DNA from: Limnoglobus sp.
GTDB taxonomy: Bacteria; Planctomycetota; Planctomycetia; Gemmatales; Gemmataceae
Assembly: GCA_025353985.1 (NCBI GenBank)
Contig: JANXNT010001174.1
Span: 1 to 5,060 of the forward strand
Length of the DNA: 5,060 nt
Direction: 5' to 3'
The notes under the pieces are model-generated. The model did not search any database. It saw only the letters and a program-made list of their open reading frames with translations, and was not told where the DNA came from. The number at the start of each line of letters is the position of its first letter. Position 1 is the stretch's first letter. Below, piece by piece: positions 1-5,060 of this stretch. A program made the position numbers and the translations under genes.

Positions 1-270
1 CAAATGACCCAAAAGTGCGCGCAAATGACACAGAAAAGGCGCGCACGGTCGATTTTAGGTCGCATTGTGACCCGAAAAGATCGGTACTTGCGCCGAGTGT
101 CGAATCGATGTCCATCGACGCAAACCGCGACGGGAATTCAGGATACGGCAAAACCGCCACGAACCGATCAGCGATTTGCGATCAAAAAATGGCATTTTGA
201 GACGAAAAAACACCCGAAAACACGGTCTTGGAACTTTTACAATTTGGACTTACGTCGATTATGAGAGGCC
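1..270 (-). repeat. Left arm of a long inverted repeat (dispersed MITE-like element, - orientation)
   Basis: Read as reverse complement, this stretch aligns with 4647 onward. The inner part (270 down to 181) matches 4647-4736 without gaps at 83 of 90 positions. Similarity then falls but continues in blocks: TCGCTGAT, TTTTGCCG, CACTCGGC, and near the outer end TTTCT-T-TCATTT and CACTTTTGGGT. The last block is at positions 7-17 here, so the arm probably continues beyond the window edge. The stretch is A+T-richer than the genes, and the reading frames crossing it have no recognisable protein character. No transposase is visible. I infer a non-coding dispersed repeat; an intergenic structured RNA family is an alternative. 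Confidence 0.8.
15..46. repeat. 8-bp perfect inverted repeat within tandem 21-23-base units
   Basis: GTGCGCGC (15-22) is the exact reverse complement of GCGCGCAC (39-46), with a 16-base loop. It overlaps two imperfect tandem units starting CAAATGAC at 1 and 22. It could form a short GC hairpin near the outer end of the left repeat arm. The matching place in the right arm keeps the general sequence but not the GC-rich stem, so the stem is specific to this copy. Confidence 0.45.
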
Positions 271-307
271 ATTTTGGATTCGCTCTTCCCAGTTAATTGA
301 AGCGTGC

Positions 308-313
308 TAATAT
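308..313 (+). promoter_or_regulatory. Possible -10 element (TAATAT) for the PfpI-like gene
   Basis: TAATAT lies 39 bases before the ATG at 353, in the short unique stretch between the repeat arm and the gene. No good -35 hexamer is found at 16-18 bases upstream, so this rests on the -10 match alone. Confidence 0.2.
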
Positions 314-352
314 CCGACACCCAGCCGTGAATGACCCGAACCGAGACTCCGC

Positions 353-865
353 ATGAAAGCGTTGATATTCGTAGCCGACCAATTCGAGGATTTGACACTG
401 TTCTTGCCGTGGTATCGGCTGCGGGAAGAAGGCGTTCGCGTGACGCTCGCCAGCCCGCTACTGCACGGCCTGACGGGGATGCACGGTTACCAAATCGAGC
501 CGAATCTGCGGATTCACGATGTGATTCCATCGGATTACGATCTGCTACTGATCCCCGATGGCCTGGCTTGCGAGAAACTGCGAATCCGCGAAGCGGCCGT
601 CGATGTGGCTCGGACTTTCGCACAAGACGGTGTAATTGCAGCGATTGGCCACGGTGCCCAAGTGCTCATCAGTGCGGGTTGTCTCGATGGCCGAACCGTC
701 ACCTGTTCGCCAGGAATCCGCGACGATGTGCGTGCTGCAGGGGCGGTTTACAAGGATTTGCCGTTCGTAATCGATGGCAACATCGTGACTGGCCGTGGCC
801 CCGATGATCTGCCCGAATTTTGCCGGGCGATGATACGAATGCTGCGAGTCGAATTGCGAGTGTAA
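353..865 (+). CDS. PfpI/DJ-1 superfamily protein lacking the nucleophile cysteine
   Basis: This is a 170-residue protein of the usual length for PfpI-type members of the class I glutamine amidotransferase-like fold. The start MKALIFVADQFEDLTLF matches the PfpI opening with its FED motif. The sequence continues with RLREEG (22-27), a TGMHGY segment (41-46), E74 at the place of the PfpI active-site Glu, the nucleophile elbow AAIGHGAQVLISAG (96-109) and PGIRDDVRAAG (120-130). In PfpI proteins the elbow reads A-I-C-H-G. Here residue 99 is Gly (codon GGC, 647-649) while His100 is kept. Family members with Cys act as proteases, deglycases or chaperone-like stress proteins. Without Cys, that chemistry is unlikely here, so a structural, binding or chaperone role is inferred. 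There is no signal peptide, so it should be cytoplasmic. The ATG at 353 is chosen because it begins the conserved first strand; no Shine-Dalgarno sequence is evident. Confidence 0.9.
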   Translation: MKALIFVADQFEDLTLFLPWYRLREEGVRVTLASPLLHGLTGMHGYQIEPNLRIHDVIPSDYDLLLIPDGLACEKLRIREAAVDVARTFAQDGVIAAIGHGAQVLISAGCLDGRTVTCSPGIRDDVRAAGAVYKDLPFVIDGNIVTGRGPDDLPEFCRAMIRMLRVELRV

Positions 866-882
866 GTTCGCTTCCCTGTGAA

Positions 883-904
883 ACCTTACCTAACGTGATA
901 AGGT
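883..904. promoter_or_regulatory. Inverted repeat ACCTTA-N10-TAAGGT in the intergenic leader
   Basis: Perfect 6-bp arms (883-888 and 899-904) are separated by 10 bases, 18 bases after the stop of the PfpI-like gene. No T-run follows, so it is a poor intrinsic terminator. It could be an operator-like dyad upstream of the exported-protein gene, or chance. Confidence 0.3.
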
Positions 905-919
905 AGTTCGAGTAGTTTT

Positions 920-950
920 GCGAAACTGGCGGAGTGTCTGCCGGTTTCGC
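920..950 (+). promoter_or_regulatory. Strong hairpin in the leader of the exported-protein gene
   Basis: Bases 920-930 pair with 940-950 over 11 positions, with one G-U wobble (T927 with G943), around a 9-base loop GGAGTGTCT. The stem ends 24 bases before the ATG at 975. The true ribosome binding site (965-969) lies outside it. There is no T-tract, so a classic terminator is unlikely. It may stabilise the mRNA 5' end or tune translation. An alternative small hairpin, TTTCG (945-949) with CGAAA (954-958), would compete for the 3' arm. Confidence 0.5.
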
Positions 951-964
951 CCGCGAAAATGTCT

Positions 965-969
965 GAGGA
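965..969 (+). promoter_or_regulatory. Ribosome binding site GAGGA deciding the start at 975
   Basis: GAGGA ends 5 bases before the ATG at 975. It supports that start over the upstream in-frame TTG at 918, whose extra 19 residues are Arg-rich and would bury the signal peptide. Confidence 0.75.
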
Positions 970-974
970 ATCTC

Positions 975-1967
975 ATGAAAACCGTCAGCCTCAAACTGTT
1001 TGCCGTGGCCGTGTTCGCATTCGGCTTGTCCACCGCACCCTCGCGTGCGGCCGATGTCGAGAAACTGCTCCCCGCTGAAACCGAGCAAGTGTTTCAGGTG
1101 AATATCAAGCAAATCCTCGAGTCCGACTTGGTCAAAAAGTACGCCCTCGCACAGATCAAACAGGCACTCGCTGGCAACGAAGCCCAAAAGTCGCTTCAGG
1201 CATTGGGATTGGACCCACTGAAAGACATCGACAGCTTTACGGGCGGCGTTTGGGGTGAAGATCCGAAAGACCTGAAAGGCGTGATTGTCGTTCGCGGCAA
1301 GTTCGATGCGGAAAAGCTGTTCGAAGCGGCGAAAGTCGCGGCTAAGAAAGACGGCGACAAGGTCGCTATCGTTACCGAAGGCGATTACACGCTCGTCAAA
1401 GTGACCTTCGAGAATCGCCCCGAACCAATTTACCTGACGGTCGCCGACGACAAAACCGTTCTCGTGGCAACCGACAAGAAGCTCGTCGTCTCTGCAATGA
1501 AAGCGGCCGACGATAAAGCCGCTAAGCCACAGATGAAGAAAGACTTGATCGCACTCATCGAGCAAATGGACGGCAAAGCGTCGGTGTTTGCGTGCGGCGT
1601 GTCGACCGGCAAGGTTGGCGAAATCCCACCGAACCCGCTGTTCGACGACGTGGAAAAACTCAAGAAACAACTCGAGAAGCTGAAAAGCTCGGCGTTCACG
1701 CTGCGAGTGACGACCGATGTCGCAATCGAAGTGATTATGAGCATGAAGGATGGCGACGCGGCCGAAGACTTCGGTGGCACCGTCGATGAACTCCTCGGCA
1801 AAGCCAAGGCGTTCCTACCGTTCATCGCGATGCAGAACGCAAACATGAAGCCGATCATCGGCGACGTGACCAAGTCGCTGAAGAGCAAAGTTGACAAGAA
1901 CGACGTCAAAATGACGGTGAAGCTCACTGGCGATTCGATCGGCAAAGCAGCAGGCACCGACGACTGA
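975..1967 (+). CDS. Exported Lys-rich protein of unknown function
   Basis: This 330-residue protein has a clear Sec signal peptide: a Lys-containing n-region (K2, K7), a hydrophobic core (L8-L18) and a likely cleavage after SRA (residue 25, before ADVEK). The mature part is rich in Lys and Asp. It starts with a strand-helix unit (LLPAETEQVFQVNIKQIL, 31-48), followed by GLDPLKDIDSFTGG (78-91) and GVIVVRGKFDAEKLFEAA (102-119). A second half (from about 200) has similar strand alternation and a short charged helix (226-238). This layout recalls exported planctomycete proteins of unknown function and loosely DUF3352; I cannot confirm family membership. No catalytic motif is visible, and the only Cys is residue 207. 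It should act outside the cytoplasmic membrane. It has its own leader with a hairpin and its own terminator, so it is probably transcribed alone or after the PfpI-like gene. Confidence 0.88.
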   Translation: MKTVSLKLFAVAVFAFGLSTAPSRAADVEKLLPAETEQVFQVNIKQILESDLVKKYALAQIKQALAGNEAQKSLQALGLDPLKDIDSFTGGVWGEDPKDLKGVIVVRGKFDAEKLFEAAKVAAKKDGDKVAIVTEGDYTLVKVTFENRPEPIYLTVADDKTVLVATDKKLVVSAMKAADDKAAKPQMKKDLIALIEQMDGKASVFACGVSTGKVGEIPPNPLFDDVEKLKKQLEKLKSSAFTLRVTTDVAIEVIMSMKDGDAAEDFGGTVDELLGKAKAFLPFIAMQNANMKPIIGDVTKSLKSKVDKNDVKMTVKLTGDSIGKAAGTDD

Positions 1968-1991
1968 TCGATTCGGAAATGACTACCAACG

Positions 1992-2018
1992 ACGCGGCGA
2001 GTTTACTCGCCGCGTTTT
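1992..2018 (+). terminator. Intrinsic terminator after the exported-protein gene
   Basis: A perfect 10-bp stem (ACGCGGCGAG 1992-2001, CTCGCCGCGT 2006-2015) with a TTTA loop is followed by further T residues, 25 bases after the stop at 1967. The T-tract is only on the + side, so it should terminate + strand transcription. The last codons and the stop codon of the convergent - strand gene lie inside it. Confidence 0.85.
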
Positions 2019-2431
2019 ACGTTGAGAATTTGCCATTCTGCCTCTTGGTAATTCGCTTCCGAAAGCCACCAAACGCGGGTCGTAATCACTTCCTTCATGC
2101 CCACAATCACACAGGCGACATCGTCGGCGTAACGCTGCTCGCAATCCTTCCGGCTCGGAATCGGCTCGCTCGACGGGTGCGAATGATACACCGCCAGAAT
2201 CATCGTGTCATCGGCTCGCATCTGCCGCATCGCGGCAAACATGCTTTGAGGATCCGATAGAAACTCGGTTTCGCTCGCGCGGATATTCACGAGCGGATAG
2301 CGTGCGGTCACAAGGCCATCTTCCCGCAGCCCCGCAAGCAATCCGCAACATTCGAGCGGATATTCGCGGTGTGCGTGTGCGATCATTTCGTCAAAAAGTC
2401 TATCCGGGATCAGGAGGCGGAAGCGGTTCAT
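2003..2431 (-). CDS. JAMM/MPN+ domain metallopeptidase (Mov34/MPN/PAD-1, M67-like)
   Basis: This is a 142-residue single-domain protein. It has the full JAMM zinc signature: the catalytic Glu in PLECCGLLAG (E27), then H83-S-H85-P, S93 and D96, fitting H-x-H-x(10)-D. Stand-alone bacterial members of this size are known or thought to be zinc isopeptidases or peptidases that trim ubiquitin-like sulfur carrier proteins (ThiS/MoaD type) or related conjugates. That role is inferred from the family; no carrier protein is encoded nearby. There is no signal peptide, so it is cytoplasmic. The ATG at 2431 starts just before the first conserved strand; the frame stays open further upstream but that part overlaps argG and lacks family character. 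A GTG start 12 codons upstream is possible. No clear ribosome binding site is seen. It is divergent from argG and convergent with the exported-protein gene. Confidence 0.9.
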   Translation of the reverse strand: MNRFRLLIPDRLFDEMIAHAHREYPLECCGLLAGLREDGLVTARYPLVNIRASETEFLSDPQSMFAAMRQMRADDTMILAVYHSHPSSEPIPSRKDCEQRYADDVACVIVGMKEVITTRVWWLSEANYQEAEWQILNVKRGE

Positions 2432-2483
2432 ATTCCGTATTTCTACAGTAGTCCATTGAACAAGCACACGGAGATTGACACCG
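2432..2483. promoter_or_regulatory. Divergent intergenic region between the JAMM gene and argG
   Basis: These 52 bases must hold, or lie close to, the start signals of two divergent genes. No convincing -35/-10 pair is seen on either strand. The gap is short enough that the promoters must overlap each other or reach into the coding regions, so expression of the two genes may be linked. Confidence 0.35.
2470..2473 (+). promoter_or_regulatory. Ribosome binding site GGAG of argG
   Basis: GGAG ends 10 bases before the ATG at 2484. It sits only one base from the alternative in-frame TTG at 2475, which excludes that start in practice. Confidence 0.6.
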
Positions 2484-3746
2484 ATGACAAAACTCGCCGA
2501 TCTGAAAGGGCAAACCGTCGCCTTCGCGGCTTCGGGTGGCCTCGATTCTTGCACCGTCACGAAATGGCTCACCGAGCATGGCGTTCGCGTCGTCTGCTTC
2601 ACCGCCGACATTGCCCAACCGGACGAGTCCAACTTCGCGGAGATTGAAGACCGGATGCGTGCCTGCGGTGCCGACGAATACGTCGCGGTGCCGTTGCACG
2701 AGATGATCGCCGAGAGCGGTATCGAAGTCATTCAGTTTCAAGCCCGTTACGAAGGCGCGTACTGGAACACGACGGGGATCGGCCGACACGTGATCGTGGC
2801 CGGGCTGATTCCGGAGATGAAGAAGCGTGGCATCAAGATTCTCGGCCACGGTGCCACTGGGCGTGGGAACGATCAAGTTCGCTTCCAATTGTGTACGAAT
2901 ATGCTCGCGCCGGACATTGCCGTGTATGCCCCGTGGCGAGACGAAGCGTTCCTGGGTACGTTCCGCGGCCGTACCGAAATGATCGACTATTGCGAGAAGC
3001 GTAAGCTGCCGATCAAAGTCTCGAAAGCGGCCCCTTACAGTACGGACGCGAACCTGCTGGGCTTAACGCACGAAGCGGGCCAACTCGAACAACTGACCGT
3101 TGGCCCGTGGTTCGTAACGCCCGGAATGGGCGTGAAACCCGTCGATGCACCGAGTGCGCCGGAAGATGTCACCATCGACTTCAAACTCGGCCGCCCCGTC
3201 TCGATTAACGGCAAAAGCGTCAATGCGTTTCAAGCGATTCAACTCGCGAACGCCATCGGTGGCAAGCACGCGATCGGCATCTGCACGCACCTCGTCGAAA
3301 ATCGCTTCGTCGGCATCAAATCGCGTGGCGTCTACGAAGCCCCCGGCATGGAACTCCTCGGCACGGCATACGCCTACCTGATGCAACTCGTGCTCGATCG
3401 CCGTTCGCGCGAGTTGTTCGATCAACTTTCGCCGTTCGTCGCGAAGCAGATTTACCAGGGTTACGGCTTCGATTTGGCCACCCGGATGGCAAGAAACGCC
3501 TTGGTTCCCGTGATCGAGCAAATGACCGGCACGATCCAGATGAAACTGTACAAGGGCGGGATTCACTTCGAATCGGCAACCGATGTGCCTTCGCAACTGT
3601 ACTCGGAGAGCAACGCCTCGATGGAAGCGATCGGTGAATTCAACCACGCCGACAGCGAAGGCTTCCTGCGTGTCCTACAAGTGAGTGCGCGATCGCTCGC
3701 CGTCAACGGCCAAGTCGTTCCGCCAAGTTGGGCGAAGTCAGTCTAA
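2484..3746 (+). CDS. argG: Argininosuccinate synthase
   Basis: This cytoplasmic enzyme joins citrulline and aspartate using ATP to form argininosuccinate, the next-to-last step of arginine synthesis. It has 420 residues, between type 1 (about 400) and E. coli type 2 (447). The N-type ATP pyrophosphatase loop is SGGLDSC (17-23). YWNTTGIGRH (93-102) resembles type 2 enzymes, whereas HGATGRGNDQVRF (122-134) resembles type 1. YSTDANLLGLTHEA (185-198), ENRFVGIKSRGVYEAPG (272-288) and LYSESNASME (372-381) complete the substrate-binding and C-terminal segments. The Asn-Asp pair (129-130), R133, S186, E272 and Y284 are kept. Two signature motifs vary: Ser-Cys follows the loop Asp where Thr-Ser/Thr is usual, and Arg127 replaces the usual Lys. 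The start is ATG 2484, with GGAG upstream. argH and other arginine genes are not in the window. uppP follows 22 bases downstream. Confidence 0.96.
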   Translation: MTKLADLKGQTVAFAASGGLDSCTVTKWLTEHGVRVVCFTADIAQPDESNFAEIEDRMRACGADEYVAVPLHEMIAESGIEVIQFQARYEGAYWNTTGIGRHVIVAGLIPEMKKRGIKILGHGATGRGNDQVRFQLCTNMLAPDIAVYAPWRDEAFLGTFRGRTEMIDYCEKRKLPIKVSKAAPYSTDANLLGLTHEAGQLEQLTVGPWFVTPGMGVKPVDAPSAPEDVTIDFKLGRPVSINGKSVNAFQAIQLANAIGGKHAIGICTHLVENRFVGIKSRGVYEAPGMELLGTAYAYLMQLVLDRRSRELFDQLSPFVAKQIYQGYGFDLATRMARNALVPVIEQMTGTIQMKLYKGGIHFESATDVPSQLYSESNASMEAIGEFNHADSEGFLRVLQVSARSLAVNGQVVPPSWAKSV

Positions 3747-3754
3747 AAGTCCCC

Positions 3755-3759
3755 AAGGA
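3755..3759 (+). promoter_or_regulatory. Ribosome binding site AAGGA of uppP
   Basis: AAGGA lies 9 bases before the ATG at 3769, in the 22-base gap after argG. It selects this ATG over the in-frame ATG at 3685, which lies inside argG and would add 28 polar residues. Confidence 0.75.
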
Positions 3760-3768
3760 AATCGATTC

Positions 3769-4647
3769 ATGCCTTATTGGCAAGCTGTACTGCTCGGCGT
3801 CGTTCAAGGCCTCACCGAGTTTCTGCCGATCAGCAGCACGGCGCACTTGTTGCTCGTTCAGGAATGGCTCGGCCGTAGCCGTGAGGAACTCAAACACGAT
3901 CCGTTCACGGTCGTCGTCCAATTGGGCACGCTCGTGGCGGTGTTCGTTTACTTTCGTCGCGATATCCTCTCGCTAGTTCAGGCGTTTTATCGCGATTTAT
4001 ACGAAAATCGCATCTTCACCAGCGCAACGCCCGAAGGTCGCCTGGTCAAGTTCATCATCGTGGGCACGATTCCGGTTGTGGCCATCGGGTTGCTGTTTTC
4101 GAAGGTGCTAAAGGAAAAGTTCTACAACCCGCCATCGATTGCGGTCGTTTCGATCGTGTTTGCACTGCTCATGCTCGCATCGGAACTTTGGACGAAACGC
4201 CAGGCACGTCGCGGTGCGGTTTTGCGAGAATCGAACCAACTTAGCTGGTTCGATGCGGTGTTCATCGGAGCCTGGCAGGCACTGGCACTGATGCCGGGCG
4301 CATCGCGTTCGGGAACGACGATCACCGCCGGTTTGTTTGCGGGTCTCACACGTGCCAACGCAGCGCGTTTCTCGTTCTTGTTGTCGTTACCGAGCGTGTT
4401 TGCGGCTGGGATGAAAGATCTGGTCGGTTGGCTTATGAAGGTCCAATCGGACCCGGAACTCGCCGCCAGGGCGGGCGATCAGGCGATGGCGATGCTCATC
4501 GGAACGACCATTGCGGGCATCGTCGGCTATTGGTCAATCGCGTTCCTGATGGGTTTTCTGCGAAAATACACGATGGGCGTGTTCATCGTTTATCGATTGA
4601 TTCTCGCCACTGTGATTCTCGTTTTCGTCTGGCTGGGGCGAATTTAG
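3769..4647 (+). CDS. uppP: Undecaprenyl-diphosphate phosphatase (BacA/UppP)
   Basis: This integral membrane enzyme dephosphorylates undecaprenyl diphosphate to the monophosphate that carries peptidoglycan and other envelope precursors; overexpression of family members gives bacitracin resistance. It has 292 residues, slightly longer than E. coli (273). Both family motifs are intact: QGLTE (13-17) leading into FLPISSTAHLLL with H26, and PGASRSGTT (176-184) with R180. Hydrophobic segments lie around 46-62, 92-111, 121-140, 163-176, 186-215, 241-262 and 269-289, as expected for the multi-helix fold with two re-entrant loops. The start at 3769 has AAGGA upstream and directly begins the first conserved helix. 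It is probably co-transcribed with argG, although the functions are unrelated. The stop codon TAG ends on the first base of the right repeat arm. Confidence 0.96.
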   Translation: MPYWQAVLLGVVQGLTEFLPISSTAHLLLVQEWLGRSREELKHDPFTVVVQLGTLVAVFVYFRRDILSLVQAFYRDLYENRIFTSATPEGRLVKFIIVGTIPVVAIGLLFSKVLKEKFYNPPSIAVVSIVFALLMLASELWTKRQARRGAVLRESNQLSWFDAVFIGAWQALALMPGASRSGTTITAGLFAGLTRANAARFSFLLSLPSVFAAGMKDLVGWLMKVQSDPELAARAGDQAMAMLIGTTIAGIVGYWSIAFLMGFLRKYTMGVFIVYRLILATVILVFVWLGRI

Positions 4648-4690
4648 GCCTCTCATAATCGACGTAAGTCCGAATTGTGAAAGTTTTAAA

Positions 4691-4712
4691 ACCGTGTTTT
4701 CGGGTGTTTTTT
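4691..4712 (+). terminator. Weak terminator-like hairpin and T-tract after uppP
   Basis: ACCG (4691-4694) can pair with CGGGT (4701-4705) with one bulged G, followed by GTTTTTT. The stem is short, so termination here is only possible. It lies in the repeat arm, so the repeat may supply the 3' end of the argG-uppP transcript. Confidence 0.25.
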
Positions 4713-4832
4713 CGTCCCAAAATGCCACTTTTTGATCGGCTTTCGCTGATTTGATTCAGAGTATTTTGCCGCAACTCGAACTCATGTTGTGGTTTACGTC
4801 GAAGAACATTCGATTGGCACTCGGCAAAAGCA

Positions 4833-4892
4833 TCGACCAAATCGGACCAAATATCGACCGAATGGGTACCAATATGGCACCAAGATTGACCG
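4833..4892. repeat. Phased ACC motif, six units at 10-11 base spacing
   Basis: ACC begins at 4836, 4846, 4857, 4868, 4879 and 4889, giving spacings of 10, 11, 11, 11 and 10. Most units resemble ATCGACCAAAT. It is either a degenerate short tandem repeat or a helically phased protein-binding or bent stretch within the right repeat arm. Confidence 0.55.
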
Positions 4893-4980
4893 GAAGCGAC
4901 ATTTCTATATCATTTTGAGACACTTTTGGGTACCGTCCGTGACAGTGTGCAAAAGTCGACTTACGTCAATTAAACTAAAA

Positions 4981-5060
4981 CTTATTGAATTCGCGAAACT
5001 GTGTGGGTGACCGGATATACCGTCAGAAATTGACAGAACGCACTCGGACGAACGACCGTT
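4981..5060. other. Window end without a recognised feature
   Basis: The only structure noted is a short dyad, GTCA-GAAAT-TGAC (5022-5034). TTGACA (5030-5035) resembles a -35 box but has no -10 partner within the window. No coding sequence is supported. Confidence 0.4.

Larger units (their letters stand above)
4647..4980 (+). repeat. Right arm of the inverted repeat: MITE-like element, + orientation
   Basis: The first 90 bases match the reverse complement of 181-270 at 83 positions without gaps. Weaker matching continues to about 4935. This copy is also inverted relative to itself: AATCGACGTAAGTC (4657-4670) pairs with GACTTACGTCAATT (4958-4971) at 13 of 14 positions, and GTCCCAAAATG (4714-4724) with CATTTTGAGAC (4911-4921) at 10 of 11. 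This suggests a roughly 330-base element with imperfect terminal and subterminal inverted repeats. The frames across it look non-coding. The outer end is approximate, and no target-site duplication could be established. Confidence 0.75.

Noticed and set aside
4..264. Open frame of 86 codons at the left edge
   Set aside because: It runs through the repeat arm, its product is basic and low in structure, and the right arm does not keep the frame.
699..1670. Long open frame on the - strand (323 codons) over the exported-protein gene
   Set aside because: It is opposite a gene with a signal peptide, a good ribosome site and a terminator. Its product is Phe/His/Arg-rich with no family character, typical of an antisense shadow.
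2475..2480. Perfect TTGACA -35 box before argG
   Set aside because: It is only 4 bases from the argG ATG, so any promoter using it would start inside the gene; no matching -10 was seen.
3063..3647. Open frame on the - strand inside argG
   Set aside because: It lies wholly within a clearly recognised argG and shows no domain; it is a shadow of the codon bias.
4833..4892. CRISPR array
   Set aside because: The units are 10-11 bases with no spacer of suitable length and no conserved repeat of 20 bases or more.
1..4980. Composite transposon carrying cargo genes
   Set aside because: No transposase lies in or between the arms, and the genes between are mostly core functions (argG, uppP). Two separate insertions of a dispersed repeat are simpler.
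4789..5010. Open frame of 73 codons at the right edge
   Set aside because: It crosses the phased repeat and the element end, with no ribosome site or family match.

Overview
The window looks like chromosomal DNA of a planctomycete, possibly Gemmataceae. This rests on the style of the exported Lys/Asp-rich protein, the type of ArgG and the moderately G+C-rich codon use. It is an impression from the sequence, not a database result. Five genes are supported. Four lie on the + strand: a PfpI/DJ-1-like protein, an exported protein of unknown function, argininosuccinate synthase (argG) and undecaprenyl-diphosphate phosphatase (uppP). One JAMM/MPN+ metallopeptidase gene lies on the - strand, between the exported-protein gene and argG.

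Layout. Positions 1-270 are a non-coding repeat arm. Positions 271-352 are a short unique leader before the PfpI-like gene (353-865). A 109-base leader with two inverted repeats follows, then the exported-protein gene (975-1967), which ends at a strong intrinsic terminator (1992-2018). The convergent JAMM gene (2003-2431, -) has its stop codon inside the loop of that terminator. A 52-base divergent gap separates it from argG (2484-3746), and uppP (3769-4647) follows 22 bases later, probably in the same transcript. From the last base of the uppP stop codon to about 4980 runs a second repeat arm, the reverse complement of the first. The last ~80 bases show nothing clear.

The genes do not form one pathway: argG serves arginine synthesis, uppP recycles the undecaprenyl carrier for the cell wall and envelope, and the other three have no assigned substrate. 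The least expected structure is outside the genes. An inverted pair of non-coding repeats, 83/90 identical at the inner ends and more diverged outward, brackets the whole 4.4-kb block. The right copy also has inverted ends of its own (13/14 match) and an internal ACC motif repeated every 10-11 bases. This looks like a dispersed MITE-like element family, not a coding system. The other main oddity is the PfpI-like protein, whose nucleophile cysteine is replaced by glycine in an otherwise well-kept motif.
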